DNA of 34,066 nucleotides, taken from IMG/VR virus record IMGVR_UViG_3300050821_009355, positions 1 to 34,066 of that record. One strand, 5' to 3'. Both the position numbers and the translations under genes were made by a program. The notes beneath the pieces are model-generated. The model worked only from the letters and a program-made list of their open reading frames with translations, ran no database searches and was not told where the DNA came from. Source of the stretch: a virus. Below, piece by piece: positions 33,421-34,066 of the stretch (position 1 is its first letter; the number at the start of each line of letters is the position of its first letter).

Positions 33421-34066
33421 ATGAAAAGTCTGAATGCAAAACGATTCGCTCATTTGCCGGAGATTTCGGCGCACGAAATCGGCAGACCCCGTTTCCGCCT
33501 GCGCAACATGCTGGCGGCCGGGCTCGGCGATTTCGTGGTTCAGCCGGAATGGGACTACTACGGCGTGGCGGTGTCGACGGCGGTTGTGAAGCAAACGCTG
33601 TTCTCGATCGTGCAGAACAATAACTTCACCATCACCGGCGGCGCGACCGTGGCAAAAACCCTGCAAATGACCAGCATGGTCCAGCCAAACCAGTTACAGG
33701 CTCCCGAGCGGATGCTCGTTCGTGGAATCTGTTGCGTTTTGGATAACCTGTGCAACCAAACCGACGCCATCAAGTTCGGAAGCCAAACGATCGTGAACTT
33801 CTTCATCTCCACGAAGTCGTTCTTCGTGATCGCGCACTTCATGAAACTTCCGGCGGGCGGCGGCCTCTGGGCGCAGCAATTCGGCGCCACGGCGGCCACC
33901 ACCATCATCGGGCCGGTTGGAAACGGCATGCCATCGGAGCACCAGGGATTCCGCTTGACCGATCCCGGATGCGACGGCACTCCCGGCATCGACCAGTTTC
34001 CCAACATCGACGGCATTTTGATCGCGCAGCAACAGGCGTTCAAAGTGGAAGTCGATCCGACGCTGG
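33421..34066 (+). CDS. Double-jelly-roll-like major capsid protein (partial, putative)
   Basis: The frame is open from ATG 33421 to the window end (215 residues seen, no stop), so the gene is truncated by the boundary. It is beta-rich with TLFSIVQNNNFTITGGATVA, then TLQMTSMVQPNQLQAPERML, LVRGICCVLDNL and VIAHFMKLPAGGG. The block T-x-x-M ... P-x-Q-L-x-A-P-x-x-x-L-V-R-G-I resembles the beta-strand region of double-jelly-roll capsid proteins of PRD1/PM2-type phages, as I recall their alignments. No search was possible. Position after membrane protein genes and, in a circular genome, before the capsid-like trio supports a capsid role. Confidence 0.6.
   Translation, partial: MKSLNAKRFAHLPEISAHEIGRPRFRLRNMLAAGLGDFVVQPEWDYYGVAVSTAVVKQTLFSIVQNNNFTITGGATVAKTLQMTSMVQPNQLQAPERMLVRGICCVLDNLCNQTDAIKFGSQTIVNFFISTKSFFVIAHFMKLPAGGGLWAQQFGATAATTIIGPVGNGMPSEHQGFRLTDPGCDGTPGIDQFPNIDGILIAQQQAFKVEVDPTL

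Noticed and set aside
33369-33623. 84-residue + strand frame overlapping the capsid candidate
   Set aside because: Out-of-frame shadow of the gene at 33421, which has the better start and composition.
1-34066. tRNA genes or CRISPR arrays
   Set aside because: No cloverleaf or CCA-type acceptor was recognised and no direct repeats with equal unique spacers; the heptamer arrays have no spacers.
34060-34066. Direct circular closure of the window end to its start
   Set aside because: Joining 34066 to 1 would keep the capsid frame open for about 24 codons through the partial hairpin, giving an unnatural Ser/Gly/Arg-rich end; there is no terminal repeat to prove closure, so circularity remains an inference.

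Overview
The window looks like most of the genome of a bacterial virus, probably a non-tailed phage with an internal membrane, or a provirus of that kind. I see no terminase, portal, tape-measure or tail-tube gene in 34 kb. Instead there is a FtsK/HerA-type P-loop ATPase, a run of proteins with a single C-terminal membrane segment, a membrane-anchored lytic transglycosylase, and several 160-240 residue beta-rich proteins that look like jelly-roll capsid or spike components. The last gene, cut by the window end, resembles double-jelly-roll major capsid proteins. These assignments come from reading the sequences, not from searches. The host is unknown. Intergenic arrays of 7-base AGTNNNN units recall heptamer repeats I associate with some soil bacteria such as Acidobacteriota, which is a weak hint only. 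Base composition is moderately GC-rich, and genes are tightly packed with many ATGA, GTGA and TTGA stop/start overlaps.

Layout. Positions 1-216 hold a strongly folding leader. Positions 217-12996 (+ strand) carry three capsid-like proteins, three consecutive Sec-secreted proteins (two are receptor-binding or spike proteins sharing an almost identical N-terminal domain), small proteins, a glycosyltransferase, a membrane-anchored transglycosylase and a T4-type lysozyme. From 26390 down to about 13082 (- strand) lies a replication and DNA-handling block: an unrecognised 440-residue protein, a C5 cytosine methyltransferase, a DnaB/RepA-like helicase, a control region with repeated AAATGCCCAC boxes and a good sigma70 promoter, a ribbon-helix-helix-like regulator, many small genes, the HerA-like ATPase and a SNF2-helicase/methyltransferase fusion. 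Positions 26592-34066 (+ strand) carry a transglutaminase-like protein, a family of C-terminally anchored membrane proteins and the capsid candidate.

The two + strand blocks would form one continuous late unit if the genome is circular or circularly permuted, with the - strand block as the early unit. The blocks diverge at 26391-26591 and converge near 13000.

Three signals are not explained by the genes. (1) About ten copies of a bulged hairpin with a G+GNRA loop and a conserved GGTAA tail, all in + orientation, mostly just upstream of + strand genes, with compensatory changes in the stem. (2) Inverted arrays of heptamers in intergenic gaps and even inside coding sequence. (3) A repeated C-terminal module (PGxPN, membrane helix, Lys/Arg cluster) that looks like a protein-sorting or membrane-anchoring signal.
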